Source of the DNA: Cumulibacter sp047975195
GTDB lineage: Bacteria; Actinomycetota; Actinomycetes; Mycobacteriales; Antricoccaceae
NCBI GenBank assembly: GCA_047975195.1
Contig: JBKEDB010000031.1
Span: 1-64,000, forward strand
Direction: 5' to 3'
Length of the DNA stretch: 64,000 nucleotides
The translations under genes were made by a program, and so were the position numbers. Below, piece after piece: positions 57,628 through 64,000 of the stretch. A model generated the notes under the pieces. That model did no database searches, was not told where the DNA came from, and saw only the letters and a program-made list of their open reading frames with translations. Each line of letters begins with the position of its first letter. Within the stretch, counting starts at the first letter, position 1.

Positions 57628-58166
57628 TACTTACCCTGCTTTCCGACCTTGCGACGAACCTGCTCGCCCGCGTACCGAATACCCTTGCCCTTATACGGCT
57701 CAGGCTTCCGCAGCTTGCGAATGTTCGCGGCGACCTCGCCGACCTTCTGCTTGTCGATGCCGATCACCGAGAACTTCGTCGGCGACTCGACCTTGAACGT
57801 GATGCCCTCCGGCGGCTCAATGACGACCGGGTGCGAGAGACCGAGCGAGAAGTCAAGGGCGCTGCCCTTGGCAACCACGCGATAACCGACGCCGACGATC
57901 TCGAGTTGCTTCTCATAGCCCTCGCTGACGCCAACGACCATGTTGCGGATCAGGGTGCGCGACAGCCCGTGACGCGAGCGCGAATCGCGCTCGTCGTTCG
58001 GCCGGTTCACCACAACCCGGCCCTCATCGTCGCGAGAGATCGTGATCGGCGAAACAACCGAGTGCTTCAATTCGCCCTTAGGACCCTTGACGGTGATGTT
58101 CTGTCCCTCGATCGTGACGTCGACGCCACTGGGGACCGGAACGGGGAGACGACCAATTCGTGACAT
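57627..58166 (-). CDS. rplF: 50S ribosomal protein L6
   Basis: 179 residues; two repeated L6 domains near the factor-binding site. Conserved blocks are MSRIGRLPVPVPSGVDVTIE, ITVKGPKGELKH, GVGYRVVAKGSALDFSLGLS and the C-terminal KPEPYKGKGIRYAGEQVRRK then VGKQGK. It overlaps rplR by one base. Confidence 0.98.
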   Translation of the reverse strand: MSRIGRLPVPVPSGVDVTIEGQNITVKGPKGELKHSVVSPITISRDDEGRVVVNRPNDERDSRSRHGLSRTLIRNMVVGVSEGYEKQLEIVGVGYRVVAKGSALDFSLGLSHPVVIEPPEGITFKVESPTKFSVIGIDKQKVGEVAANIRKLRKPEPYKGKGIRYAGEQVRRKVGKQGK

Positions 58167-58178
58167 GGTTACCCTCCC

Positions 58179-58577
58179 TTACCAGACGTAGGCGAGGACT
58201 TCGCCGCCCACGCGCTGACGAGTTGCCTGACGGTCGGTCAGCAGACCGGACGACGTCGAGATGATTGCGATACCCAGGCCACCGAGGACCCGCGGCAGTT
58301 CGGTCGAGCGTGCGTATACGCGCAGACCCGGCTTCGAGATGCGGCGTACGCCGGCAATGGAGCGCTCGCGGTTCGGGCCGTACTTCAGCTCGATCTGCAG
58401 CACCTTGCCCTTATCGCCATCGACGACCTCGTAGGAGGCGATATAGCCCTCCTGCTTGAGGATTTCGGCGATGTGCGTCTTCAGCTTGCTGTGCGGCATT
58501 GTCACCTCATCGTGGAACGCCGAGTTGGCGTTGCGCACGCGGGTGAGCATATCGGCGATCGGATCAGTCATCGTCAT
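58179..58577 (-). CDS. rpsH: 30S ribosomal protein S8
   Basis: 132-residue primary 16S binder and, in E. coli, the spc operon repressor. MTMTDPIADMLTRVRNANSA, MPHSKLKTHIAEILKQEGYI and the C-terminal ISTSSGLLTDRQATRQRVGG then EVLAYVW are diagnostic. A start at the second Met (3rd codon) is equally possible. A 94-bp gap separates it from the S14 gene. Confidence 0.98.
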   Translation of the reverse strand: MTMTDPIADMLTRVRNANSAFHDEVTMPHSKLKTHIAEILKQEGYIASYEVVDGDKGKVLQIELKYGPNRERSIAGVRRISKPGLRVYARSTELPRVLGGLGIAIISTSSGLLTDRQATRQRVGGEVLAYVW

Positions 58578-58671
58578 TACAGATCGCCGCCCTTCGTGTT
58601 CATCATGAGTGTGTATTTACCCTTCTCGCCGCGGTTCCGCAGAACCGGCCTGCGGCGAAGATATTGGTGAG

Positions 58672-58857
58672 TTACCAGCTGGACTTCGTGACACCGGGAA
58701 GCTCGCCCGCGTGCGCCATCTCCCGAAGGCAGATGCGGCACAGGCCGAACTTGCGGTACACCGAATGCGGACGACCGCACTTGTTGCACCGGGTGTAGGC
58801 GCGCACAGCAAACTTCGGCTTGCGGTTCGCCTTGTTGATCAGGGCCTTCTTAGCCAT
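58672..58857 (-). CDS. rpsN: 30S ribosomal protein S14, zinc-binding type Z
   Basis: 61 residues, the short Cys-rich paralogue type. The zinc ligands are the CxxC pairs in TRCNKCGRPH and GLCRICLREM. The remainder (AKKALINKANRKPKFAVRAY, AHAGELPGVTKSSW) is canonical. Actinobacteria typically keep this type in the spc operon, with a zinc-independent copy elsewhere. It starts 3 bp after the rplE stop codon. Confidence 0.98.
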   Translation of the reverse strand: MAKKALINKANRKPKFAVRAYTRCNKCGRPHSVYRKFGLCRICLREMAHAGELPGVTKSSW

Positions 58858-58860
58858 GGC

Positions 58861-59430
58861 TTAGTCCTCCTTGAACGGGAAGCCGAGTGCCTTGAGCAAA
58901 GCCCGTCCCTCATCGTCGGTCTTGGCGGTAGTCACGACCGTGATGTCCATACCGCGGACGCGGTCGATCTTGTCGATATCGATCTCGTGGAACATCGACT
59001 GCTCGTTGAGGCCGAAGGTGTAGTTGCCACTGCCGTCGAACTGCTTACCCGACAGGCCACGGAAGTCACGGATACGCGGCAGCGCGAGGCTCAGCGTGCG
59101 GTCCAGGAACTCCCACATGCGGGTGCCGCGCAGGGTCACCTTCGCACCGATGGGCTGGCCCTCACGCAGTTTGAACTGCGCGATCGACTTGGTGGCGCGA
59201 CGCAACTGCGGCTTCTGCCCGGTGATCGCGGTCAGGTCCCGGAGGGCCCCGTCGATCAACTTGGCATCCTTCGCGGCGTCACCGACACCCATGTTGACGA
59301 CGACCTTCACCACGCGCGGGATCTGCATGGGGTTGCCGTACTTGAACTGTTCGTTCAGCGCAGGCGCGATCTCGTCCTGGTAACGAGTCTTCAGCCGAGC
59401 GACGATGCGCTCGCCAGTCTCAGTAGTCAT
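58861..59430 (-). CDS. rplE: 50S ribosomal protein L5
   Basis: 189-residue 5S rRNA-binding protein of the central protuberance. RLKTRYQDEIAPALNEQFKY, PRVVKVVVNMGVGDAAKDAK, ITGQKPQLRRATKSIAQFKL and RGMDITVVTTAKTDDEGRAL are conserved. It is 3 bp from the rplX stop. Confidence 0.98.
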   Translation of the reverse strand: MTTETGERIVARLKTRYQDEIAPALNEQFKYGNPMQIPRVVKVVVNMGVGDAAKDAKLIDGALRDLTAITGQKPQLRRATKSIAQFKLREGQPIGAKVTLRGTRMWEFLDRTLSLALPRIRDFRGLSGKQFDGSGNYTFGLNEQSMFHEIDIDKIDRVRGMDITVVTTAKTDDEGRALLKALGFPFKED

Positions 59431-59433
59431 CTC

Positions 59434-59757
59434 TTACAGGTCCTTGTCCTTGCCGGTGGCGCGCTTGGAGATGCGCACGTTGCGGCCGTCCTCGTCCTTG
59501 CGGTAACCGACGCGGGTGGCCTTGCCTTCCTTGTCGATGACCATGACGTTGCTGACGTGGATCGCAGCCTCCTGGGTGACGATGCCACCCTCCTGCGAGC
59601 CGCGCTGGCTGGCCTGCATCTTGGTGTGACGCTTGACCCGGCCAATGCCTTCGACGATCACGCGCTCACGCTCGGGGAACGCAGCGATGACCTTGCCCTT
59701 AGCACCCTTGTCCTTGCCCGAGATGACAAGAACGGTGTCGCCCTTCTTGACCTTCAC
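59434..59757 (-). CDS. rplX: 50S ribosomal protein L24
   Basis: 107 residues from a GTG 2 bp after the rplN stop. The KOW motif KKGDTVLVISGKDKGAKGKV is at the N-terminus, and VKRHTKMQASQRGSQEGGIV is typical. One of the two assembly-initiator proteins. The longer open frame upstream overlaps rplN and is a shadow. Confidence 0.97.
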   Translation of the reverse strand: MKVKKGDTVLVISGKDKGAKGKVIAAFPERERVIVEGIGRVKRHTKMQASQRGSQEGGIVTQEAAIHVSNVMVIDKEGKATRVGYRKDEDGRNVRISKRATGKDKDL

Positions 59758-59759
59758 GG

Positions 59760-60128
59760 TTACAGCACCTCCGGCGCGAGCGAGATGATCTTCATGTACT
59801 TCTTGTCGCGCAGTTCGCGGCCCACGGGGCCAAAGATGCGCGTTCCGCGAGGCTCGCCGTCCTGCTTGATCAGCACAGCGGCGTTCTCGTCGAACTTGAT
59901 GTACGAGCCGTCCGGACGACGCTTCTCCTTGACGGTGCGCACGATGACGCACTTGACGACGTCACCCTTCTTCACACCGGCTCCGGGGATGGCCTCCTTG
60001 ACGGTGGCGACGATGACGTCACCGATGCCGGCATAGCGACGGCCCGAGCCACCGAGGACCCTGATGCACAGGACCTCTCGGGCTCCGGTGTTGTCGGCGA
60101 CACGAAGTCGCGACTCCTGCTGAATCAC
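59760..60128 (-). CDS. rplN: 50S ribosomal protein L14
   Basis: 122 residues, extremely conserved: MIQQESRLRVADNTGAREVL, VLGGSGRRYAGIGDVIVATV, KGDVVKCVIVRTVKEKRRPD and EPRGTRIFGPVGRELRDKKY. It sits at the subunit interface. It starts the spc part of the cluster, 99 bp after rpsQ. Confidence 0.98.
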   Translation of the reverse strand: MIQQESRLRVADNTGAREVLCIRVLGGSGRRYAGIGDVIVATVKEAIPGAGVKKGDVVKCVIVRTVKEKRRPDGSYIKFDENAAVLIKQDGEPRGTRIFGPVGRELRDKKYMKIISLAPEVL

Positions 60129-60227
60129 TTCTACTCCCAGTTGTCTGCTGGTTCTCGTCTAGGACGAGCCTGGCCGAACGGATTGGATGGATGGCCACCG
60201 CGGACGGCGACCGGGGCGCACCAGGTA

Positions 60228-60506
60228 CTAGCGCGCCTTCTCGATGATCTCGACCAGACGCCAGCGCTTGGTAGCGCTGAGCGGGCGGGTCTCCATCACG
60301 CTCACGCGGTCGCCGATGCCGGCGTCGTTGTTCTCGTCATGAACTTTCAGACGCTCGCTGCGGCTCATGACCTTGCCGTAGAGCGCGTGCTTCACGCGAT
60401 CCTCGACCTGAACCACGATCGTCTTGTTCATCTTGTCGCTGACAACGAGTCCGCTACGCACCTTGCGGTAGTTGCGCTCGCCGTCCGTTACTGCTTGCTC
60501 AGACAT
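60228..60506 (-). CDS. rpsQ: 30S ribosomal protein S17
   Basis: 92-residue OB-fold 16S binder. RKVRSGLVVSDKMNKTIVVQ, RVKHALYGKVMSRSERLKVH, DRVSVMETRPLSATKRWRLV are the S17 signature. The first about 12 residues (SEQAVTDGERNY) are a variable leader. It is 2 bp from rpmC. Confidence 0.98.
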   Translation of the reverse strand: MSEQAVTDGERNYRKVRSGLVVSDKMNKTIVVQVEDRVKHALYGKVMSRSERLKVHDENNDAGIGDRVSVMETRPLSATKRWRLVEIIEKAR

Positions 60507-60508
60507 GC

Positions 60509-60745
60509 TTACTTCTCGCTGCTCTCGCTCGGTGCCGCCGCGAGGCCCAGCTCACGCTCGCGCAGGATCGAGTAGATCCGGGCGATATCGCTGCGCACGG
60601 CCTTCAGGCGCTTGTGGTTGTCAAGTTGGCCGGTCGCGACCTGGAAACGAAGGTTGAACAACTCTTCCTTCGACTCGCGCAGGCGAGTCTCGAGCTCGTC
60701 ATCCTCAAGCTCACGCAGGTCCGACGGCGAAGTTCCGACTGCCAT
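60509..60745 (-). CDS. rpmC: 50S ribosomal protein L29
   Basis: 78 residues, two-helix protein at the exit tunnel that helps dock SRP and trigger factor. LRELEDDELETRLRESKEEL, FNLRFQVATGQLDNHKRLKA and VRSDIARIYSILRERELGL are diagnostic. The ATG overlaps the rplP stop by one base (TAATG). Confidence 0.97.
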   Translation of the reverse strand: MAVGTSPSDLRELEDDELETRLRESKEELFNLRFQVATGQLDNHKRLKAVRSDIARIYSILRERELGLAAAPSESSEK

Positions 60746-61161
60746 TAGAACTCACTATCCCGCTTCACGATTCGGCACTTCATCGGGAGCTTGTGGATCG
60801 CGCGGCGAAGTGCCTCGCGCGCGGTCTGCTCATTGGGGTACGTCATCTCGAACAGCACGCGGCCCGGCTTCACGTTGGCCACCCACCACTCCGGCGAACC
60901 TTTACCCGAACCCATGCGGGTTTCTGCGGGCTTCTTGGTCAGCGGGCGGTCCGGGAAGATGTTGATCCACACCTTGCCGCCACGGCGAATGTGCCGGTTG
61001 ATGGCGATACGCGCAGCCTCAATCTGACGGTTCGTGACGTACGCCGGCTCGAGAGCCTGAATGCCGTAGTCACCGAACGTGACACGGGTGCCACCGGAAG
61101 CAGTACCCGTACGCGACGGGTGGTGCTGCTTGCGGTGCTTGACCCTACGTGGGATGAGCAT
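60745..61161 (-). CDS. rplP: 50S ribosomal protein L16
   Basis: 138 residues; organises the A-site region of 23S rRNA. MLIPRRVKHRKQHHPSRTGT, GDYGIQALEPAYVTNRQIEA, RHIRRGGKVWINIFPDRPLT and MGSGKGSPEWWVANVKPGRV are canonical. It starts 2 bp after the rpsC stop. Confidence 0.98.
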   Translation of the reverse strand: MLIPRRVKHRKQHHPSRTGTASGGTRVTFGDYGIQALEPAYVTNRQIEAARIAINRHIRRGGKVWINIFPDRPLTKKPAETRMGSGKGSPEWWVANVKPGRVLFEMTYPNEQTAREALRRAIHKLPMKCRIVKRDSEF

Positions 61162-61163
61162 TG

Positions 61164-62054
61164 CTACGCGTCCTTCTCGGTCTCTGCTGCCGGAGCCTGT
61201 ACGGCCTCGGCCACCGGCTGCGTCGCTGCGGCCTCAACGGCCTCAGGAGCAACCTGCTCGGTGGTGTTCGATTCGGTCTCGCCGGAGCTCGCCTTTGCCG
61301 CAGCGCGGCCGGCCTCGGTCGTGGTGCCGGTGGTGCCCGACGAACCCGAACGACGTCCGCGGCGCTCCGGACGATTGCGACGGTGCTCGCGCAACGCCGC
61401 CTCGGCCGCATCCCGCTCCGCCTTGCTCTGCGTCACGTCGCCCTTGTAGATCCAGACCTTCACGCCGATCCGGCCGAACGTGGTACGAGCCTCGTACAGC
61501 CCGTAGTCGATGTTGGCGCGCAGCGTCTGCAGCGGAACCCGGCCCTCGCGGTAGAACTCCGAGCGCGACATTTCGGCGCCACCCAGGCGACCGGAACATT
61601 GGATCCGGATGCCCTTGACGTTCGGCGAACGCATCGCCGACTGCTGCGCCTTGCGCATCGCGCGGCGGAACGCCACGCGGCTGGAGAGCTGCTCGGCAAC
61701 GCCCTGAGCGACGAGCTGCGCATCCGACTCGGGGTTCTTGACCTCGAGGATGTTCAGCTGGACCTGCTTGGCGGTGAGCTTCTCCAACTCGCCGCGAAGG
61801 CGCTCGGCCTCCGCGCCGCGGCGACCGATGACGATGCCCGGGCGAGCGGTGTGGATGTCGACGCGGACACGGTCGCGGGTGCGCTCGATGTCTACGCGGG
61901 AGATACCGGCGCGCTCCATGCCCGTGGTCATGAGCTTGCGGATCGCGACGTCTTCCTTGACGTAGTCGGCGTACTGCTTGTCAGCGAACCAACGGCTCTT
62001 CCACTCGGTGGTGATACCGAGTCGGAAGCCGTGTGGGTTGACCTTCTGTCCCAC
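61164..62054 (-). CDS. rpsC: 30S ribosomal protein S3
   Basis: Forms part of the mRNA entry and helicase site. The core (residues about 1-215) is complete: MGQKVNPHGFRLGITTEWKS, KH domain VDIHTARPGIVIGRRGAEAE, and GRLGGAEMSRSEFYREGRVP. The last about 75 residues are a low-complexity Ala/Glu/Thr tail, giving 296 residues, long even for actinobacteria. The ATG overlaps the rplV stop by one base. Confidence 0.98.
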   Translation of the reverse strand: MGQKVNPHGFRLGITTEWKSRWFADKQYADYVKEDVAIRKLMTTGMERAGISRVDIERTRDRVRVDIHTARPGIVIGRRGAEAERLRGELEKLTAKQVQLNILEVKNPESDAQLVAQGVAEQLSSRVAFRRAMRKAQQSAMRSPNVKGIRIQCSGRLGGAEMSRSEFYREGRVPLQTLRANIDYGLYEARTTFGRIGVKVWIYKGDVTQSKAERDAAEAALREHRRNRPERRGRRSGSSGTTGTTTEAGRAAAKASSGETESNTTEQVAPEAVEAAATQPVAEAVQAPAAETEKDA

Positions 62055-62446
62055 TAGCGGACACTCCCCTTATTCGAAGGCTTCGAGGCGAGCGGCGCGA
62101 CCTCGATCGTGATGTGGCTGGTGCGCTTACGGATGCGGAACGCACGGCCCTGGGCGCGCGGCCGGAAACGCTTCATGGTCGGCCCCTCGTCGACGTACGC
62201 CCGATGCACGATGAGCGTGTCGGCGTCGAGGTTGTGGTTCTGTTCGGCATTGGCAATCGCGCTGGCCAGAACCTTGTACACCGGCTCACTTGCCGACTGA
62301 GGAGCGAACTGAAGCAGGGTGAGTGCTTCCGCCGTCGGCAGATCCCGGATCAGGTCAATGACACGACGCGCCTTCATCGGCGTGACGCGCACATGCTTTG
62401 CACGCGCGCGGACGACCTGAAGGTCGTCGCCTGCGGTGGCAGTCAT
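62054..62446 (-). CDS. rplV: 50S ribosomal protein L22
   Basis: 130 residues; its beta-hairpin lines the exit tunnel. AKHVRVTPMKARRVIDLIRD, ASAIANAEQNHNLDADTLIV, YVDEGPTMKRFRPRAQGRAF and IRKRTSHITIEV match the family. The hairpin tip is intact. 46 bp separate it from rpsS. Confidence 0.98.
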   Translation of the reverse strand: MTATAGDDLQVVRARAKHVRVTPMKARRVIDLIRDLPTAEALTLLQFAPQSASEPVYKVLASAIANAEQNHNLDADTLIVHRAYVDEGPTMKRFRPRAQGRAFRIRKRTSHITIEVAPLASKPSNKGSVR

Positions 62447-62492
62447 TCGCTTAGTCCCCTTGTTTCTCTACTGAATGCTTAGTTGTGTGGCC

Positions 62493-62774
62493 TTAGCCGC
62501 GGCGCGACCTGCGGTCGTCCTTGATGTGCCCCTTGAAGGTGCGGGTAGGAGCGAACTCGCCGAGCTTGTGGCCGACCATGGATTCGGAGATGAAGACCGG
62601 GACGTGCTTGCGGCCATCGTGCACGGCGAACGTGTGCCCGAGCATGTCGGGAATGATCGTCGAACGGCGCGACCAGGTCTTGATGACGTTCTTGGTGTTC
62701 TTCTCGTTCTGGGCGTCGACCTTCTTCAGCAGGTGATCGTCGACGAAGTAGCCCTTCTTGACCGAACGTGGCAT
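62493..62774 (-). CDS. rpsS: 30S ribosomal protein S19
   Basis: 93-residue head protein. MPRSVKKGYFVDDHLLKKVD, VIKTWSRRSTIIPDMLGHTF, VHDGRKHVPVFISESMVGHK and LGEFAPTRTFKGHIKDDRRS are near-universal. It starts 10 bp after the rplB stop. Confidence 0.98.
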   Translation of the reverse strand: MPRSVKKGYFVDDHLLKKVDAQNEKNTKNVIKTWSRRSTIIPDMLGHTFAVHDGRKHVPVFISESMVGHKLGEFAPTRTFKGHIKDDRRSRRG

Positions 62775-62784
62775 GTCTTATTCC

Positions 62785-63618
62785 TTAACGCTTCTTGCCG
62801 GTACGGCGACGACGGACGATCATCTGATCGCTTGGCTTGCGGCGACGGGTGCGGCCCTCAGGCTTACCGTTCGGGTTGACCGGGTGACGACCACCGGAGG
62901 TCTTACCCTCGCCACCACCGTGCGGGTGGTCGACCGGGTTCATTACAACACCGCGCACCGTGGGGCGCTTGCCCTTCCAGCGCATACGGCCGGCCTTGCC
63001 CCAGTTGATGTTCGAGTGCTCGGAGTTACCGACCTCGCCAACCGACGCGCGGCAGCGGGCATCGACGTTGCGGATCTCACCGGACGGCATACGCAGCTGC
63101 GCGTACGGGCCGTCCTTCGCGACGAGCTGCACGGAGGCGCCGGCCGAGCGAGCGATCTTCGCGCCGCCGCCAGGACGGAGCTCGATCGCGTGCACGACGG
63201 TACCGGTCGGGATGTTGCGCAGGGGAAGGTTGTTACCCGGCTTGATGTCGGCTCCGACGCCGGACTCGACGGTTGCTCCCTGTGCCAGGCGCACCGGCGC
63301 CAAGATGTAGCGCTTCTCGCCGTCTGCGTAATGCAACAGCGCGATGCGAGCGGTGCGGTTGGGGTCGTACTCAATGTGTGCGACCTTGGCTGGGATGCCG
63401 TCTTTGTCCGCGCGGCGGAAGTCGATCAGTCGGTAAGCACGCTTGTGCCCACCACCCTGGTGGCGGGTGGTGATCTTCCCATGAGCGTTGCGGCCACCCT
63501 TGTTGTGCAGCGGGCGCACCAGCGACTTCTCCGGGGTGCTGCGGGTGATCTCTGCGAAATCAGAGACGCTCGACCCGCGACGACCCGGAGTCGTCGGCTT
63601 GTACTTGCGGATGCTCAT
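62785..63618 (-). CDS. rplB: 50S ribosomal protein L2
   Basis: 277 residues; required for peptidyl-transferase centre assembly and subunit joining. IRKYKPTTPGRRGSSVSDFA, NKGGRNAHGKITTRHQGGGH, RAGASVQ-type segment SAGASVQLVAKDGPYAQLRM and MNPVDHPHGGGEGKTSGGRH with the critical His are present. It lies 46 bp after rplW. Confidence 0.98.
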   Translation of the reverse strand: MSIRKYKPTTPGRRGSSVSDFAEITRSTPEKSLVRPLHNKGGRNAHGKITTRHQGGGHKRAYRLIDFRRADKDGIPAKVAHIEYDPNRTARIALLHYADGEKRYILAPVRLAQGATVESGVGADIKPGNNLPLRNIPTGTVVHAIELRPGGGAKIARSAGASVQLVAKDGPYAQLRMPSGEIRNVDARCRASVGEVGNSEHSNINWGKAGRMRWKGKRPTVRGVVMNPVDHPHGGGEGKTSGGRHPVNPNGKPEGRTRRRKPSDQMIVRRRRTGKKR

Positions 63619-63664
63619 TGTGGTTTACCTATCTCGCTTCTTTGTTCGTTAGTTGCGGTCGGCG

Positions 63665-63961
63665 CTAGCTGACCGAGCCACCGAAGATCTCGATGCGATC
63701 GCCCTCGGCGACAGTCACGATGGCGCGCTTGGTGTCCTTGCGCTTGCCCACGCCATAACGCGTGCGCTTGCGCTTGCCCTGGCGGTTGATCGTGTTGACG
63801 GCGAGAACCTTCACATCAAAGATCTGCTCGACAGCGATCTTGATCTGGGTCTTGTTGGCGTCCGGGCGGATGAGGAAGGTGTACTTGTTCTCCTCAATCA
63901 GTCCGTAGCTCTTCTCCGAGATGACCGGAGCGAGCAGTACGTCGCGTGGGTCGGCAGCCAT
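63665..63961 (-). CDS. rplW: 50S ribosomal protein L23
   Basis: 98-residue exit-tunnel protein that docks SRP and trigger factor. DPRDVLLAPVISEKSYGLIE, NKYTFLIRPDANKTQIKIAV and TINRQGKRKRTRYGVGKRKD are diagnostic. Its ATG lies 2 bp after the rplD stop. Confidence 0.98.
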   Translation of the reverse strand: MAADPRDVLLAPVISEKSYGLIEENKYTFLIRPDANKTQIKIAVEQIFDVKVLAVNTINRQGKRKRTRYGVGKRKDTKRAIVTVAEGDRIEIFGGSVS

Positions 63962-63963
63962 GC

Positions 63964-64000
63964 CTACTTCTCCTCTTCGGTGCCCGCGCCGGCGGCCTGA
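63964..64000 (-). CDS. rplD: 50S ribosomal protein L4, C-terminal end (cut by window edge)
   Basis: Only the last 11 codons and the stop are in the window: QAAGAGTEEEK. The acidic C-terminal end and the position directly upstream of rplW identify it as rplD by gene order; the sequence by itself would not be enough. Confidence 0.8.
   Translation of the reverse strand, partial: QAAGAGTEEEK

Noticed and set aside
58609..60036. 475-residue plus-strand open frame opposite rpsN-rplE-rplX-rplN
   Set aside because: Crosses four ribosomal genes on the opposite strand and looks like reverse-translated ribosomal sequence.
1..64000. CRISPR arrays, tRNA or rRNA genes, transposases, integrases, attachment sites
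   Set aside because: I looked for regularly spaced repeats, tRNA-like arms and recombinase motifs and found none; a covariance-model and repeat scan would settle it.

Overview
The window is GC-rich chromosomal DNA of an actinobacterium. The evidence is actinobacterial gene order, the single-chain acyl-CoA carboxylase, an F420-type (LLM) oxidoreductase, a DUF1707 protein, MMPL export, zinc-type S14 and frequent GTG starts with ATGA/GTGA overlaps. I cannot name the genus from sequence alone. No rRNA, tRNA, insertion sequence or CRISPR array was seen.

The backbone is the conserved S10-spc-alpha ribosomal region and its usual downstream genes, all on the minus strand, so transcription runs from right to left. 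From the right end: rplD (end only), rplW-rplB-rpsS-rplV-rpsC-rplP-rpmC-rpsQ-rplN-rplX-rplE-rpsN-rpsH-rplF-rplR-rpsE-rpmD-rplO, a strong hairpin, then secY-adk-map. The backbone resumes with infA-rpmJ-rpsM-rpsK-rpsD-rpoA-rplQ-truA, then rplM-rpsI-glmM, then glmS-acpS-nnr, then alr and an alpha/beta hydrolase cut by the left edge.

Accessory modules interrupt this backbone. (1) TetR plus MMPL exporter between nnr and alr (1.6-4.7 kb). (2) An RsmC/RlmG-type rRNA methyltransferase between glmM and glmS (8.5-9.6 kb). (3) moeA-moaC-mog (molybdenum cofactor), deoD and a PG/Y-rich membrane protein between rplM and truA (12.6-16.5 kb). (4) About 31 kb of catabolic genes between infA and map (21.5-52.7 kb).

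The 31-kb module has two parts. At 21.5-31.2 kb are a DUF1707 protein, an acyl-CoA ligase, a 1101-residue single-chain acyl-CoA carboxylase, two translationally coupled acyl-CoA dehydrogenases (one apparently lacking the usual catalytic Glu), a Nudix hydrolase and a GNAT-like protein. At 31.3-51.2 kb is what looks like a self-contained CoA-dependent catabolic regulon. It holds an Opp/Dpp-type ABC transporter whose binding protein is encoded about 11 kb from its permease/ATPase operon, two paralogous acyl-CoA ligases, three CaiB/BaiF CoA-transferase genes (one frameshifted), an acyl-CoA dehydrogenase, an enoyl-CoA hydratase, an SDR dehydrogenase, a thiolase-like protein with Ser at the nucleophile position coupled to a DUF35 protein, a nitronate-monooxygenase-like flavoprotein, an LLM oxidoreductase and a TetR regulator. 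Five copies of an 18-bp dyad (consensus TGnCTWACYRGTWAGnCA) lie in the promoter regions of these transcription units, four of them starting inside a TTGA(C/A)T -35 box. I infer that the TetR protein at 47.7-48.4 kb binds them. The substrate cannot be read from the sequence. An orphan branched-chain-amino-acid-type binding protein closes the module.

Transcription units tend to end in long, near-perfect hairpins (12-18 bp stems) without a T tract.
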